This document shows, one piece after another, positions 53,201-60,410 of a DNA stretch of 64,000 nt. This DNA comes from Dokdonia sp. 4H-3-7-5. Its GTDB lineage: Bacteria; Bacteroidota; Bacteroidia; Flavobacteriales; Flavobacteriaceae. The position numbers were made by a program, and so were the translations under genes. Below the pieces are notes generated by a model that saw only the letters and a program-made list of their open reading frames with translations, had not been told where the DNA came from and searched no databases. Position 1 is the first letter of the stretch, and each line of letters opens with the position of its first letter. The stretch covers positions 2,574,001 to 2,638,000 of the forward strand of contig NC_015496.1 in assembly GCF_000212355.1 (NCBI RefSeq). Direction: 5' to 3'.

Positions 53201-56005
53201 AACTGTATCTTCCACAGAAACATCAACATCATAAGTTCCATCTGGTAGTTCGCTACCATCAGGAATTTGCAGAGACCAAGTATTATCACCGTTATCGATG
53301 AGGTTTCCATCACCTTCGGTGTATGTAATACCATTTACAATTACGGTCAACTCATCATCCGAATCTGCAGTACCCGTAATCAGGGGAGTACTGTCGTTTG
53401 TAGTTTGAGGATCTACTGTTGGAGTTGTAGGTGCAGTAGCATCAATTACTAATTCATCTGTAGTTGTATCAGAAGCAGTATTTCCAACCGTATCTTCCAC
53501 CGAAGCATCCACATCATAGGTTCCATCTGGTAGTTCGTTTCCATCAGGGATTTGTAAAGACCAAGTATCGTCACCATTATCGATAAGGTTTCCATCACTT
53601 TCGGTGTAGGTGATTCCATTTACAATCACTGTCAGCTCATCCTCAGAATCTGCTGTACCTGTAATCAGTGGAGTGGTGTCATTGGTAGTTTGCGCAATAA
53701 CCGTTGGCGTCGTTGGGGAAGCAGAGTCAATGGTTAATTCATCAGTAGTAATATCAGAAGCAGTGTTTCCAACAGTATCTTCCACAGAAGCATCTACATC
53801 ATACGTTCCATCTGGAATTTCGTTTCCATCAGGTATTTGTAAGCTCCACGTATCATCACCATTATCGATAAGGTTTCCATCACTTTCGGTGTAGGTCACT
53901 CCATTTACAATCACTGTCAGCTCATCATCCGAATCTGCTGTACCTGTAATCAGTGGCGTGGTGTCATTGGTAGTTTGCGGATCAACCGTCGGCGTCGTTG
54001 GACTGTTAATATCTACTGTGTAAGCCTCACTATCAATAGCTGTGGCAGTACATATAGAACCAACAACCGTTATAGATGCATCAATGGTTGAATCTGCGTC
54101 AGCTACTAATTCTGCGCCTGAGATATCTGTAGCGAAGCTTAAGGTTGCATCTAAGAATGCTGTGTAATTTGTATTATTTACCGTTATAGTTACCTCATCG
54201 TTTTCTTGAGCATCACCTGTAACTACACCAGAAATGGTAATATCATTATTTTGCTCAATACTATTAACGACATCATCTGCGGTAATATTTTCCGTGAGAT
54301 TTATAGAGACATTTGGGGTATTTGCAAGAATTATAGACACTTGTCTCAAATCACCAGAACTATTTTCACAACCAGTAGCAGGGTTAATGGTTGATATAAA
54401 TATATTATCAGGATTATTTACCTCATTTAATCCAGTAATTTCAAGCTTACTGTCATTAATTACATATACAATACCATCTGCTGTAAGGCCATTAGTAATC
54501 TCTTCATTTTTATTAGAATCAAAATAATATTTGAAGTCATTTGAGATGGTACTTGACGGAGCAATCTCTAATACTTCTGGTAAGCATATAGCAGTATCAA
54601 ATCCTGCTACTAGAATATCAGAAGCTTTAGGAGTAGGGTTAATGGTAACTAAAACAGCAGTTCTCACAGACGCTACAGTACATCCATTTGCGGTAGCAGC
54701 AGCATAGAAAGTAGCACTTTCTGTTAACGATGGGGTGGTAAAAGCTTCACCGCTATCAACTGTTGCAAGTAAAGTCCCACCTTGCTCTGCATCATACCAA
54801 TTTATTTGTGAGTTTGTAGTATCAGTAGTAGCAGTAAGATCTGCAGTGTTATTTTCACATAAGGTAATATTTTGCGAGTCTGCAGCAATTTCTGGAATAG
54901 CAGGAGTCACCGCAACATCATATAAATCAAGTCGCTGACTCAATGAGGTATTCAATAATGAAGAATAACTAACTACAATCCTATCTACAGGAGCCGAAAC
55001 GTCAAAACCAATATCTACCGGGTTATTACTCTGTAATAAATTAATAAGCTCAAGATTTAACAGCGAGCCTAAATCTCTTGTGGCAACTAGATCTATACCA
55101 TTATAAGCCTCAAATTGAATATTATTTGCCACTCCTAGTGCTAATAAACTTGGATCGACAGCAAGGCGAATTTTAAAATCTTCTGTAGGCTGTGTTGCAT
55201 TTTGAAAATAAATTTCTTGTTCTATAGTTGCAGCAACTGATAATACTCCCAAACTTAACTCTGAGAATGTTGTAAGATCTCCATCAATAGCATTTTCAAT
55301 ATTTGTAACTCCAGCGCCTCCTAGGTTTATTAAATCTAGATTAAGTCCCGTCCCATCAAAAGATGTAAATGAAGGAGTATTACAAATAGGTGTATCTGCC
55401 CCAAAGAAAGCCCCATAAACTCTTAAAGAACGTTCCTGACTTAGTCCTATTAAAGAGCCTATACTATTTGTGATTTCTATGCTACTATAAGGTTGGTCTG
55501 GGGTGAGAGCTATGTAATAATCACCCTGAGCATCTGTCACGATTTGTGTTCTAGCACCGCTAAATGAATTTGGGTCTGATGACACTGCGCTTAATACAGT
55601 AGTGTTACCATTTAATGCCTTTACCGTAAATTCTTGATTACCTATTAATACAATTCCCAACACATCTGCAAGTAAATTACCAAGATTACCACCTAATAAA
55701 GAAGGTAATAGGTCATCTTCTGTCTCAATTTTAATATATGATGTGGTATTTGCAGGTAGTAGTTCTCCGTATGATAACTCAAGTATGCCGTCATATGCAC
55801 CAAAAAAGAGTGTTCCAGAGTTTGCTCTAACCTCGGCAAAATCAGTTAAGTTGCCATTTACAGAAAGATTTGCATTGTCAACATTCTCTTGATTGAGAAT
55901 GGTGGTTGCAAATGATTGTTCTTGCGCATTCATTGAGAAGCAGGCAAGAAAGAAAATCACTATGAAACTGTTCAAGGGTGATGGATAGGTAGTTTTTCTC
56001 ATCAT
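47225..56005 (-). CDS. giant T9SS-secreted repeat adhesin
   Basis: A 2926-residue surface protein. The signal peptide (about 1-28, ends MNAQ) is followed by an N-terminal region at about 30-380 without recognised family. An Ig-like domain is at about 380-450 (LCENNTADLTATTDTTNSQI). Nineteen 95-residue Ig-like repeats cover about 668-2473. Two more Ig-like domains are followed by a PKD-like segment and a DUF11 domain (LTILKTVNNALPQLNTEVVY). The C-terminal CHU_C domain (FNEFSPNGDGFNDTFTIRCI) is the type B signal of the type IX secretion system. The repeats are rich in Asp and Thr, likely Ca2+-binding. Role: adhesion or gliding-like surface contact, inferred from architecture. Confidence 0.93.
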   Translation of the reverse strand: MMRKTTYPSPLNSFIVIFFLACFSMNAQEQSFATTILNQENVDNANLSVNGNLTDFAEVRANSGTLFFGAYDGILELSYGELLPANTTSYIKIETEDDLLPSLLGGNLGNLLADVLGIVLIGNQEFTVKALNGNTTVLSAVSSDPNSFSGARTQIVTDAQGDYYIALTPDQPYSSIEITNSIGSLIGLSQERSLRVYGAFFGADTPICNTPSFTSFDGTGLNLDLINLGGAGVTNIENAIDGDLTTFSELSLGVLSVAATIEQEIYFQNATQPTEDFKIRLAVDPSLLALGVANNIQFEAYNGIDLVATRDLGSLLNLELINLLQSNNPVDIGFDVSAPVDRIVVSYSSLLNTSLSQRLDLYDVAVTPAIPEIAADSQNITLCENNTADLTATTDTTNSQINWYDAEQGGTLLATVDSGEAFTTPSLTESATFYAAATANGCTVASVRTAVLVTINPTPKASDILVAGFDTAICLPEVLEIAPSSTISNDFKYYFDSNKNEEITNGLTADGIVYVINDSKLEITGLNEVNNPDNIFISTINPATGCENSSGDLRQVSIILANTPNVSINLTENITADDVVNSIEQNNDITISGVVTGDAQENDEVTITVNNTNYTAFLDATLSFATDISGAELVADADSTIDASITVVGSICTATAIDSEAYTVDINSPTTPTVDPQTTNDTTPLITGTADSDDELTVIVNGVTYTESDGNLIDNGDDTWSLQIPDGNEIPDGTYDVDASVEDTVGNTASDITTDELTIDSASPTTPTVIAQTTNDTTPLITGTADSEDELTVIVNGITYTESDGNLIDNGDDTWSLQIPDGNELPDGTYDVDASVEDTVGNTASDTTTDELVIDATAPTTPTVDPQTTNDSTPLITGTADSDDELTVIVNGITYTEGDGNLIDNGDNTWSLQIPDGSELPDGTYDVDVSVEDTVGNTASDATTDELTIDATAPTTPTVDPQTTNDTTPLITGTADSDDELIVIVNGVTYTEGDGNLIDNGDDTWSLQIPDGNELPDGTYDVDVSVEDTVGNTASDTTTDELIIDATAPTTPTVTAQTTNDTTPLITGTADSEDELTVIVNGVTYTEGDGNLIDNGDDTFSLQIPDGNELPDGTYDVDVSVEDTVGNTASDITTDELTVDSASPTTPTVDPQTTNDTTPLITGTADSDDELTVIVNGVTYTEGDGNLTDNGDDTFSLQIPDGNELPDGTYDVDVSVEDTVGNTASDITIDELTIDSASPTTPTVTAQTTNDTTPLITGTADSDDELTVIVNGITYTEGDGNLTDNGDDTFSLQIPDGNELPDGTYDVDLSVEDTVGNTASDTTTDELVIDATAPTTPTVDPQTTNDTTPLITGTADSDDELIVIVNGVTYTEGDTNLIDNGDDTWSLQIPDGSELPDGTYDVDASVEDTVGNTASDNTTDELVIDATAPTTPTVTAQTTNDTTPLITGTADSDDELTVIVNGITYTEGDGNLTDNGDDTFSLQIPDGNELPDGTYDVDVSVEDTVGNTASDITTDELTIDSASPTIPTVDPQTTNDTTPLITGTADSDDELTVIVNGITYTESDGNLTDNGDDTWSLQIPDGNELPDGTYDVDASVEDTVGNTASDTTTDELVIDATAPTTPTVDPQTTNDTTPLITGTADSDDELNVIVNGITYTEGDGNLIDNGDDTWSLQIPNGSELPDGTYDVDVSVEDTVGNTASDNTTDELTIDSASPTTPTVDPQITNDTTPLITGTADSDDELTVIVNGITYTEGDGNLTDNGDDTWSLQIPNGSELPDGTYDVDVSVEDTVGNTASDATTDELTIDATAPTTPTVDPQTANDTTPLITGTADSDDELTVIVNGVTYTEGDGNLIDNGDDTWSLQIPDGNELPDGTYDVDVSVEDTVGNTASDTTTDELIIDATAPTTPTVDPQTTNDTTPLITGTADSDDELTVIVNGITYTESDGNLTDNGDDTWSLQIPDGNEIPDGTYDVDVSVEDTVGNTASDITIDELSIDSASPTTPTVDPQTTNDTTPLITGTADSDDELTVIVNGVTYTEGDGNLTDNGDDTFSLQIPDGNELPDGTYDVDVSVEDTVGNTASDITTDELTIDSASPTTPTVDPQTTNDTTPLITGTADSDDELTVLVNGATYTEGDGNLTDNGDDTWSLQIPDGNEIPDGTYDVDVSVEDTVGNTASDITIDELTIDSASPTTPTVDPQTTNDNTPLITGTADSVDELTVIVNGVTYTEGDGNLTDNGDDTWSLQIPDGGELLDGTYDVDASVEDTVGNTASDTTTDELIIDTNAPSIPTVISQVTTDTTPIIEGTADSSDALTVTVDNTTYAENDGHLTDNGDNTWSLQIPGANDIADGVYDVQATTEDMTGNSASDVTTNELTVDTTAPIPPTVTAQTTNDTTPIITGTADSDDELTVIINGVTYTEGDGNLTDNGDDTWSLQIPDGSELADGSYDVDATAEDLAGNMASDTTVDELTIQSGIVTTENEQQLFCESENPTIANIQVNETSVNWYLSASGGTVLTTDTALTNNTIYYAALVTNGIESANRLAITVTIISTPTPTTTASMQSFCIDAMATVSDIDVNEPDVIWYAQATGGTPLAADALLVTGNYYGALVNNGCESSTRLEVSITIDETATASITSSTAMTCVGNEITYQTESDMSGYLWTISSGGTIITGGDLTDDFVTVIWNELGEQSVAVNYESTNSCMPLADATLDVEVATCSDLTILKTVNNALPQLNTEVVYTITVTNVGDTDFTDVEVQDILPSGLQFISAVTDSGTFDNAAGTWIIPEVMASATVVLEITAVVLEDGDYLNIATITQSSPMDSDLTNNVSQVDIAPSCIKVFNEFSPNGDGFNDTFTIRCIESYPENNLKIYNRAGNMVYEMDGYANVWRGTSTSNGTVNKNDGLPSSTYYYILDLKDGSEPLTGWVYIAL
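48585..54004 (-). repeat. nineteen tandem 285-bp repeats in the adhesin gene
   Basis: Each unit is 95 codons, starting PTTPTVDPQTTNDTTPLITG and containing NGDDTWSLQIPDG and VEDTVGNTASD. Units 1-17 are nearly identical at DNA level, differing at a few codons (TVDPQ or TVTAQ, TWSLQ or TFSLQ, VDV or VDA). Units 18 and 19, at the C-terminal side, are diverged. Antisense frames of similar length recur at 285-bp spacing because of this array. Confidence 0.96.
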
Positions 56006-56566
56006 GGTAGTCGTTTTAAATTATTTTAATAAAACATCTAACTAATGAATGTCGAGTACACATCATTAAACAATAAAATTCAAATTTGATTAATCGTATA
56101 AGAGTCCGTTTAATCAAAGTGATACCTACTGCTTGTTCTGTTTAAGACTAGTGCTTGGTATCTGAGTAATTAAGAACTTTTACTTGTACAAAATTGGTTG
56201 TAGAATGTTGATTTATACAAGTTTAATATGTAAGAAAATTAATAATTTGTTTTAGTATAAGCAAGACTAAATACTATTAAAATGAATAAATTAACACTTT
56301 GCCTGAATAAATTAGCATTTCATAGAATATTACAAGTATAAAGTAATGAGATTGTTAACTCTGATTTATATAATTTCGTTTTCGCGAAAGCAGGATTAAA
56401 CAAAATTGTTAATAAAAGTATTTTTGTTTTACAATATTATACTTGTACAATAATTGATGTAGTTACATTTGAGTAAAAAAGACCTATACTATTAGTAGGA
56501 AAGACCAATAAGTAATCACTTAAATTTGCAGTTATAAGAGAACTCTAGAAAAGAGAATACTGTACT
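56006..56566. other. 561-bp intergenic region between adhesin and HipA-like gene
   Basis: A divergent, AT-rich region with no coding frame of note. It holds four copies of a TACTTGTA-type motif at 56181-56190, 56214-56222 (reverse), 56331-56340 (reverse) and 56438-56449. It also holds a palindrome copy with two changes at 56377-56392 and a TAAATTTG -7 element for the HipA-like gene. No clear minus-strand promoter for the adhesin was found. Confidence 0.6.
56521..56528 (+). promoter_or_regulatory. likely -7 element for the HipA-like operon
   Basis: TAAATTTG followed by C, 38 nt before the ATG at 56567. Confidence 0.55.
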
Positions 56567-57346
56567 ATGAATACACTACAATTAAGAACTGTAAATGTTG
56601 TGCAATACTTGCAACCTTTACGAGAAGGAGGATCACTTCCAGCTTTAGTTAAAGCAGATGATGATTATTTATATGTGCTCAAGTTTAGAGGAGCGGGGCA
56701 AGGAAAGAAAGCACTTATAGCCGAACTTCTAGGAGGCGAAATAGCCAGAGCGATAGGACTTCAGGTTCCTGAGCTTGTGTTTATGAATCTAGATGACTCT
56801 TTTAGTAAAACAGAGCCAGATGAAGAGATTCAAGATTTACTGAAATTTAGCGTAGGGTTAAACTTTGGGCTTCATTTCTTATCAGAAGCGATTACTTATG
56901 ATCCGCTGGTTAGTACGGTAGATGCGCTTACTGCTTCAAAAATAGTGTTACTAGACTGTATTATCAGTAATATAGATAGAACCGCAAAAAATACAAATCT
57001 CCTGCAGTGGCATAATGAGATATGGGTGATAGATAACGGTGCGAGTTTTTATTTTCACCATGACTGGAAAAATTGGAAAAATCACCTAGAGCGTACATTT
57101 CCGCTTGTAAAAGATCATGTATTGTTAGAGAAAGCAACACGCTTAACAGAAGCGGCAACTGCAATCAAAGAGCTATTAACGCAAGAAAAGCTAGAAGATA
57201 TTATAGCACATATTCCAGAAGACTGGTTAATATCTGAGTTTGATACCATGACGCCTGGTGACATGAGAGCAGCCTATCTTGAGTTTGTAAATTCTAGATT
57301 ATCAAAAATTGATATCTTAGTAAAAGAAGGAGAAGATGCAAGATAA
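56567..57346 (+). CDS. HipA-like kinase (HipA_2 type)
   Basis: A 259-residue protein of the short HipA-like kinase group. The N-terminal region has a nucleotide-binding-like segment (YVLKFRGAGQGKKALIAELL, about 36-55). The catalytic region is SNIDRTAKNTNLL, with Asp137, Arg138 and Asn142, followed by WVIDNGASFYFHH, with Asp156-Asn157-Gly158 in the place of the metal-binding motif. The family is named from HipA, but function is not established for this branch. No HipB-like HTH gene is adjacent; instead it overlaps a DUF3037 gene by 11 nt. I recall this pair as recurrent in bacterial genomes. Confidence 0.82.
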   Translation: MNTLQLRTVNVVQYLQPLREGGSLPALVKADDDYLYVLKFRGAGQGKKALIAELLGGEIARAIGLQVPELVFMNLDDSFSKTEPDEEIQDLLKFSVGLNFGLHFLSEAITYDPLVSTVDALTASKIVLLDCIISNIDRTAKNTNLLQWHNEIWVIDNGASFYFHHDWKNWKNHLERTFPLVKDHVLLEKATRLTEAATAIKELLTQEKLEDIIAHIPEDWLISEFDTMTPGDMRAAYLEFVNSRLSKIDILVKEGEDAR

Positions 57347-57719
57347 ATATACCTTTGAGTACGCCACCATTAGAATTGTGCCTAAAGTAGAACGAGAAGA
57401 GTTCTTTAATGTAGGTGTCATTGTCTTTTCAAAAAAGAAAAAATATCTAGGCATAAAGTTTCATATATGTCCAGATAAGTGGAAAGCCTTCTGTACAGAT
57501 GTAGAGATTGCCAAGTATCAAGCATATCTAGAAGCCTGGGAGCTTGTGTGTAAAGGAACACCTGCTGGAGGTCGCATAGGCGCAATGGAACTATCAGACA
57601 GATTTAGATGGCTTACTGCTTGTAGAAGCACTATTATACAAAGCTCAAAAACGCATCCGGGTTTATGTGAAGATCCAGCGAGTATGCTAGAAGAGATCTT
57701 TGCAAAGAACGTGTTGTAA
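57336..57719 (+). CDS. DUF3037 protein paired with the HipA-like kinase
   Basis: A 127-residue protein matching DUF3037 by pattern: YEYATIRIVP-like start (FEYATIRIVPKVEREEFFNV), then GVIVFSKKKKYLGIKF and a late SDRFRWLTACRSTIIQ with the RFxWLTA core. The C-terminus (PASMLEEIFAKNVL) is also typical. No catalytic role is known. Its start overlaps the HipA-like gene by 11 nt, so the two products are probably made together and may interact. Confidence 0.85.
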   Translation: MQDKYTFEYATIRIVPKVEREEFFNVGVIVFSKKKKYLGIKFHICPDKWKAFCTDVEIAKYQAYLEAWELVCKGTPAGGRIGAMELSDRFRWLTACRSTIIQSSKTHPGLCEDPASMLEEIFAKNVL

Positions 57720-57769
57720 ACTTATAACTCTTTCTAGTTGGCTTTCGCCAAAATTAACGATACCCACCC

Positions 57770-58366
57770 ATGAAGAAAATACTTGTATTATTCTCGCATC
57801 CTAAATTTGAAAAATCTAGGGCAAATACGTCACTAGTATCACACATTCAAGATATGGAAGGTGTTACTTTTCATGATCTTTATGAGCAATACCCAGATTT
57901 TCATATTGACGTAGATGCCGAAAAGGAGTTGCTTGCTGCACATGATATCATCGTATGGCACCACCCATTATATTGGTATAGCTGTCCGCCTTTAATGAAG
58001 CAGTGGATTGATATGGTGCTAGAATTTGGGTGGGCATATGGACCAAATGGTAATGCCCTTAAAGGAAAAACCTGCTTAAATGTGATTACCACAGGTGGCT
58101 CAAAAGAGGTGTATTGTGCTCAAGGAAGCAATAGCTTTACCATTAATGAATTTTTAAGACCCTTTGAACAAACAGCAATCTTATGCGGGATGCAGTATTA
58201 TCCACCATTTGCAGTCATGGGTACGCACCAATTGAGTGACAATCAGTTAAACACTCACTCGAGTACTTATAAATCATTATTAGAGTTACTGCAGAAAGAG
58301 GCTGTTGTACTAGGTGTAGATAACTGCGTATTTTTAAATGATTTGCCGCAATTAAAAACTCACTAA
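57770..58366 (+). CDS. KefF-like NAD(P)H:quinone oxidoreductase
   Basis: A 198-residue flavodoxin-fold protein. The start is ILVLFSHPKFEKSRANTSLV. A segment VWHHPLYWYSCPPLMKQWID at about 63-82 and the FMN-binding loop TTGGSKEVY are as in KefF/MdaB-like enzymes. It lies 3 nt before the KefC-like antiporter. In E. coli KefF activates KefC, so this is likely the ancillary subunit of that system. Confidence 0.9.
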   Translation: MKKILVLFSHPKFEKSRANTSLVSHIQDMEGVTFHDLYEQYPDFHIDVDAEKELLAAHDIIVWHHPLYWYSCPPLMKQWIDMVLEFGWAYGPNGNALKGKTCLNVITTGGSKEVYCAQGSNSFTINEFLRPFEQTAILCGMQYYPPFAVMGTHQLSDNQLNTHSSTYKSLLELLQKEAVVLGVDNCVFLNDLPQLKTH

Positions 58367-58369
58367 ATT

Positions 58370-60283
58370 ATGACAGGAAGTATTCTTTTTGAAGCGATAG
58401 TCTTTCTTGCGGGAGCAATAATTTGTGTGTCCATCGCAAAGCGACTTGGGCTGAGTTCCGTAATAGGTTATTTACTAGCAGGCGTACTCATAGGCCCTTA
58501 CGTATTAGGGTTTATAGGTCAAGAGGGAGAAGATATATTACACTTTGCAGAGTTTGGTGTGGTGGTAATGTTATTCTTAATAGGCTTAGAAATTGAACCT
58601 AAGAATTTCTGGAACATGCGCAAGACCATCTTAGGCATGGGAGGACTGCAAGTAGGAGGGACCATGCTACTAACATATTTCTTGTTCACCTTTCTAGGCT
58701 ACGACTGGAAAGTCTCTCTTGTAATCTCTATGGCCGTAGCACTATCGTCTACAGCAATTGCTTTGCAAACCATAAAGGAGAAAGGGATGATGGATACCAC
58801 TTATGGAGCATCCTCATTTTCTATTTTACTTTTTCAAGATATCATTGTAATTTTCATGCTAGGTGCATTGCCACTGCTCTCTACTGCTACAACGGTGGCT
58901 GGTGGTGAAGGTCATGGAGCGTCTGAGAATTTATTAGATGGTTTGCCTATCGGTTTTCAAACGCTCGCAATTATTCTTTCTGTAGTTATTATCATAGTTG
59001 CTGGTAAATTTTTAATTGTACCTATGCTGCGTAAAGTCGCAAATACAGGAGTACGAGAACTACTTATAGCCTCTGCATTATTGATTGTATTTTCTATTTC
59101 TTTTTTAATGGAATATGTAGGTCTCAGTCCTGCGCTAGGTGCTTTTCTAGGTGGCGTAGTGTTATCTAATAGCGAATTCAAACATGAGCTGGAGAGCACC
59201 TTGGAACCTTTTAAAAATCTACTGTTAGGCTTGTTTTTTATGGCAGTGGGAGCCTCTATCAATTTTATTGTGATTGCTAAAAATCCGCTCACTATAAGTG
59301 GAATATTAATTGCAATTGTAATCGTAAAGGCGCTTATCTTATTTATTACCGGTTATGTTTTTAAACTAAAATTAGATCAGAAGTTACTGCTCACTTTTAG
59401 CTTATCACAGATAGGAGAGTTTGCCTTTGTCCTGCTTTCCTTCGCGTTTAGCTTGCAATTATTAGAGCAAGATCAAATGGACATGATGCTAGTAATTACA
59501 GCACTTACTATGTCGCTTACTCCTATTACTGGAATGATAAATGAACGTTATATCTTGCCTAAAATAGGAACTAAAGAATCAATACAGAGACCTATGGATC
59601 ATATTGCAAAGTCACAAAATGTGATACTTGTAGGTTTTGGACATTTTGGAAGTACCATAGGACGTTTTTTGAGGTCGCACGGAGTAGAAGCTACCATACT
59701 TGATCAAGATTCAAATCGTGTAGATTTTCTTCGTAAGATGGGCTTTGAGGTGTATTACGGTGATGCCACGCGCTTAGATTTATTGGAATCTGCTGGAATT
59801 GCGCAGGCAAAAATTCTAATTTGTGCGATAGATAATCCTACGGTAACAAAGCAAGTGACAAAACTTGTAAAAGAAAAGTATCCCCATGTAGAGCTTATGA
59901 TTAGAGCAAGGAATAGGGATGACGCTTATGATTTACTCAACTTAGGTATAGAAAATATTTACAGAGAATCCCTAGATACTTCACTCAGCCTTGCCAGTGA
60001 CGCATTGCATAAATTAGGGTTTAGAAAATATACGTTAAATAGACAGGTCCAGAACTTTATAAAATACGATGAAGCTATTTTGAGACGTCTTGCCAAGGAA
60101 CCAAAGAAAGGTACAGATAGCTATATTTTTGTCGCTCGTCAAGAGTTAGAAAAGCAAGAACGTTACCTCAATGAAGACTTCAATAGAGGGATTGTAGCTT
60201 ATGATAATCACTGGGACAGCGAGCACATTAGAAAAACACTAGAAGAACAGCAAGATAATAGTGAAGTAGATAGCACAAACTAG
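58370..60283 (+). CDS. KefB/KefC-like potassium/proton antiporter
   Basis: A 637-residue CPA2 family protein. About twelve TM segments lie at 5-385 (GYLLAGVLIGPYVLG, LEYVGLSPALGAFLGGVVLS-type core). An RCK/TrkA-N domain starts at about 412 (VILVGFGHFGSTIGRFLRSH), with a Rossmann GxGxxG-like loop and DATRLDLLESAGI. A charged tail follows. Such systems release K+ and acidify the cytoplasm on electrophile stress, gated by glutathione adducts in proteobacteria; the ligand in Bacteroidota is uncertain. It is co-transcribed with the KefF-like gene. Confidence 0.9.
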   Translation: MTGSILFEAIVFLAGAIICVSIAKRLGLSSVIGYLLAGVLIGPYVLGFIGQEGEDILHFAEFGVVVMLFLIGLEIEPKNFWNMRKTILGMGGLQVGGTMLLTYFLFTFLGYDWKVSLVISMAVALSSTAIALQTIKEKGMMDTTYGASSFSILLFQDIIVIFMLGALPLLSTATTVAGGEGHGASENLLDGLPIGFQTLAIILSVVIIIVAGKFLIVPMLRKVANTGVRELLIASALLIVFSISFLMEYVGLSPALGAFLGGVVLSNSEFKHELESTLEPFKNLLLGLFFMAVGASINFIVIAKNPLTISGILIAIVIVKALILFITGYVFKLKLDQKLLLTFSLSQIGEFAFVLLSFAFSLQLLEQDQMDMMLVITALTMSLTPITGMINERYILPKIGTKESIQRPMDHIAKSQNVILVGFGHFGSTIGRFLRSHGVEATILDQDSNRVDFLRKMGFEVYYGDATRLDLLESAGIAQAKILICAIDNPTVTKQVTKLVKEKYPHVELMIRARNRDDAYDLLNLGIENIYRESLDTSLSLASDALHKLGFRKYTLNRQVQNFIKYDEAILRRLAKEPKKGTDSYIFVARQELEKQERYLNEDFNRGIVAYDNHWDSEHIRKTLEEQQDNSEVDSTN

Positions 60284-60410
60284 ATGAGTTTTAAAAGTAT
60301 TTTTTAAGAGTTTTCTTTTTCAGGAACATGAGAAATCTGGAAATATTTATATTAGGTAGACACTCATACAACTTTTAGTAATCTACTACGAGAAGTGATA
60401 AAACGAAGTT

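Noticed and set aside
48947-53894. Plus-strand frames recurring every 285 bp
   Set aside because: They are antisense shadows of the adhesin repeats.
48585-54004. CRISPR array
   Set aside because: The repeat is 285 bp, in frame, coding and without unique spacers; the block at 33.4-33.9 kb also lacks equal units and unique spacers.
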